Positions 21,663 to 23,600 of a stretch of DNA of 23,600 nucleotides are shown here, one piece after another. This DNA is from Alphaproteobacteria bacterium. GTDB taxonomy: Bacteria; Pseudomonadota; Alphaproteobacteria; Micropepsales; Micropepsaceae. The notes beneath the pieces were generated by a model. The model saw only the letters and a list, made by a program, of their open reading frames with translations, made no database searches and was not told the DNA's origin. The translations under genes were made by a program, and so were the position numbers. The stretch covers positions 1-23,600 of the forward strand of contig JAATGK010000487.1 in the NCBI GenBank assembly GCA_015654715.1. The letters are read 5' to 3'. Every line of letters starts with the position of its first letter. Position 1 is the stretch's first letter.

Positions 21663-23600
21663 CTATTCGATCTCGGCCATGTGCATCGTCTTCAAGCTCT
21701 TTTCGAGCGCCTTGGCGCTCACTTGGCTGAACGGCCTAAAGCGCACGAGCTTGGTCTGGTGGGGCAACAAATCGAAGTAGTTGTCGGTGAAGAAGCCGTC
21801 GACCTCGTCGCTGCTGAGAAAGAGGTTCTTGACCAGCATCGGCGACGACACGCCGATGGCAAGCTCGCCGCCGAGATCCTTCACCGTCACCCCGACGGAC
21901 GCGCGCGGCAGCGCCAGCTCCTTGACGGGTCGGAAGTAGAGCAGATCCTCGGCCAGCACCGCGCGCTTGGCGGTGAGAATGGCATGCAACACGACAGTTT
22001 CCGGTGCCACGCCCATCAACAGATCCGTCGCCGCCATCGTGAAGGCTGCGACGCCGTTTCCCATCAGCGTCAGCGATTGGCGAACCGTCTTCAGCACCTT
22101 GCCGCGGAAATCCATCAGCTTGAGGGTCAGAACCGCGGGCTGCTCCGTCAAGCGGTCGCTGACCACGCTGATTCTTACCGTGTCGCCATCGAGCCAGGAC
22201 GTCACCAACTCGCGGGCGAAGGCCTTGCGGGCGAAATACTGCAGCGCTTTCCAGCGGCCGAAATAATCGATGCTGCTCCATGAGGCTACCGGCCTGCAGT
22301 CGTTGATCTGCCAGAACAGCGATCCCATGCAGGATGGCATGCGGGCGCGGTGCGCTTCCATCGCGGTGCGAACGCCTTCGGCCTGTAGCACTTGGCCGAC
22401 ATAGAGAAACTGGCGGAAGTTCGCGGGCACTTTGTAGTCGCGTTCCATGTAGAGCTTGATCGTGCCGTTGCCGATGGAGGAACGCTGATGAGCCTTCAAT
22501 ACGTCGGAGAAGATGTCGTAATCGCCCGGCTGAGCGAAGGCTTGGACCGATCGAAACTCGGGGAATGACTGGAAGCCGTATTCGCTCATGAAGCGGCCGA
22601 TGTAGGAGCGGTAGCTGGAGAACGGCCGTTCCGCCCACCACACCCCCCAAGAATGGATGTCGCCGGACTGTAGTTTGGTGGTCAGGTCGGCATGGCGCAC
22701 GCTGTCCTTGCCGTCCCAAGCGGCGAGCGGTGACGATGGCCAGTAAAACCGCTGCGGATCGTGTTGGCTCACCACCTGCGGCAGGATCTGATAGAAGATC
22801 GTCCGATAGGTCGCCCACAACGCGTCACGTTGGGGCTGACTGTAGGCCTCCTTCCATTTCCAGCCAGCGCCGGGCACGTCATTTTGCCAGGCGGTGTCGA
22901 TCTCGTTGTTACCGACCCACAGCGCAATGCAAGGATGGTTGCGCAAGCGCCGAACGTTATCGATCGCTTCCTGCCGGACGTTGTCGAGGAAGGCTTGATC
23001 GCCCGGATACATCACGCAAGCGAACATGAAATCGTGCCAGATCAGGATGCCGTAGCGATCGCAGAGCTCGTAGAAGATATCGTCCTCATAGACGCCGCCG
23101 CCCCACACCCGCAGCATGTTCATATGAGTGTCGGCAGCCGACCGCACCACGCGTTCATAGACGGCCGACGTCACGCGCGGCAGAAAATTGTCGTTGGGGA
23201 TGTAATTGGCGCCCTTCATGAAGACCGGCACGCCGTTTAATTCGACAGTGAAGCTGGTGCCGTCCGCATCCGGCTTTTGCACCAGCTTCAACGAGCGAAG
23301 GCCGGTTCGGACGATGCGGCGGTCGCTGACACGCGCGGTCACCAAATGCCCGACGAACGCGTAGAGAAAGGCTTCGCCGAGCCCGTTACTCCACCACCGC
23401 CGCGGCTTGGCGACAGTGAACTTGAGTTCGGCCGTGTTGGTGCCGGGCTGCAGCTGGATTTGACTGTGGGCTTTGATCGCCGGATCGCTGGGGCTGATGA
23501 GATCGACCACAGCCGAACCGGCGTCGTCGGCGACGATTTCGAACACCGCAGTCAGTTCCGCCAGGTCCGCCGTGACGCTGTTCTGCACGATATGCAGGTC
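21663..23600 (-). CDS. GH2 beta-mannosidase, N-terminus outside window
   Basis: Glycoside hydrolase family 2 enzyme that removes terminal beta-mannose from oligosaccharides by a retaining mechanism. The frame is open at the window edge (about 645 residues seen, against roughly 830-870 for the family), so the N-terminal sugar-binding domain is cut off. Seen are the Ig-like domain, the barrel start (FMKGANYIPNDNFLP and NMLRVWGGGVYEDD), the acid/base Glu in WVGNNEID (codon 22902-22904), the nucleophile Glu in SEYGFQSFP (codon 22581-22583), WQINDCRPVASWSSIDYFG and C-terminal beta domains. The NNE and SEYGFQ contexts favour beta-mannosidase over beta-galactosidase or beta-glucuronidase. A chitosanase-like GH2 is a minor alternative. 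It converges with the DUF4019 gene. Confidence 0.9.
   Translation of the reverse strand, partial: DLHIVQNSVTADLAELTAVFEIVADDAGSAVVDLISPSDPAIKAHSQIQLQPGTNTAELKFTVAKPRRWWSNGLGEAFLYAFVGHLVTARVSDRRIVRTGLRSLKLVQKPDADGTSFTVELNGVPVFMKGANYIPNDNFLPRVTSAVYERVVRSAADTHMNMLRVWGGGVYEDDIFYELCDRYGILIWHDFMFACVMYPGDQAFLDNVRQEAIDNVRRLRNHPCIALWVGNNEIDTAWQNDVPGAGWKWKEAYSQPQRDALWATYRTIFYQILPQVVSQHDPQRFYWPSSPLAAWDGKDSVRHADLTTKLQSGDIHSWGVWWAERPFSSYRSYIGRFMSEYGFQSFPEFRSVQAFAQPGDYDIFSDVLKAHQRSSIGNGTIKLYMERDYKVPANFRQFLYVGQVLQAEGVRTAMEAHRARMPSCMGSLFWQINDCRPVASWSSIDYFGRWKALQYFARKAFARELVTSWLDGDTVRISVVSDRLTEQPAVLTLKLMDFRGKVLKTVRQSLTLMGNGVAAFTMAATDLLMGVAPETVVLHAILTAKRAVLAEDLLYFRPVKELALPRASVGVTVKDLGGELAIGVSSPMLVKNLFLSSDEVDGFFTDNYFDLLPHQTKLVRFRPFSQVSAKALEKSLKTMHMAEIE

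Overview
The window reads as chromosome of a Gram-negative, GC-rich, heterotrophic proteobacterium. An alphaproteobacterium of the Caulobacter/Sphingomonas/Rhizomicrobium type is my best guess, from the style of the TonB-dependent receptor, the LacI-linked sugar genes and the strong GGAG-type ribosome binding sites. The organism is inferred, not proven. I saw no rRNA, tRNA, CRISPR, integrase or transposase gene.

Layout. (1) 1-5860, all minus strand: a partial GPH-family sugar:cation symporter, a TonB-dependent receptor and a LacI-family regulator. Two LacI-type palindromic operators lie upstream of the receptor, so this looks like a glycan or glycoside uptake locus. (2) 6022-8274: a lipoprotein of the penicillin-acylase (Ntn hydrolase) family. 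(3) 8397-10014: a redox-stress style cassette, with an HxlR regulator divergent from an NTF2/SnoaL-like protein and an FMN-dependent azoreductase. (4) 10090-14667, minus strand: a nickel-pincer nucleotide (NPN) cofactor locus. In transcription order it holds a Tat-exported DUF362 protein, an NiCoT-like nickel permease, a NadD-LarE fusion, LarB and a short LarC. (5) 15208-16857: phosphoglucomutase. (6) 17034-18509: a secreted CE15-like glucuronoyl esterase with LacI/GntR-type sites in its promoter region. (7) 18850-21656: a universal stress protein, a small pRiA4b ORF-3-like protein, a membrane protein and a secreted DUF4019 protein. (8) 21663-23600: a GH2 beta-mannosidase lacking its N-terminus at the window edge.

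The most interesting part is the NPN locus. NPN biosynthesis starts from nicotinic acid adenine dinucleotide (NaAD), the product of NadD. LarB carboxylates and hydrolyses it, LarE adds sulfur and LarC inserts nickel. Here NadD is fused to LarE and a nickel permease sits directly upstream, so precursor supply, sulfur insertion and metal supply are together. No LarA (DUF2088) racemase is present. The first gene instead encodes a Tat-signal DUF362 protein whose central motif (His194, Lys204, His221) has nearly the spacing of the LarA residues that hold the cofactor and nickel. I propose that this DUF362 protein is the NPN client, loaded in the cytoplasm and exported folded. LarC here lacks its C-terminal (LarC2) domain, which needs explaining.

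The carbohydrate genes (symporter, receptor, CE15 esterase, beta-mannosidase, phosphoglucomutase) suggest growth on plant cell-wall polysaccharide, with LacI-family control at two separate promoters.
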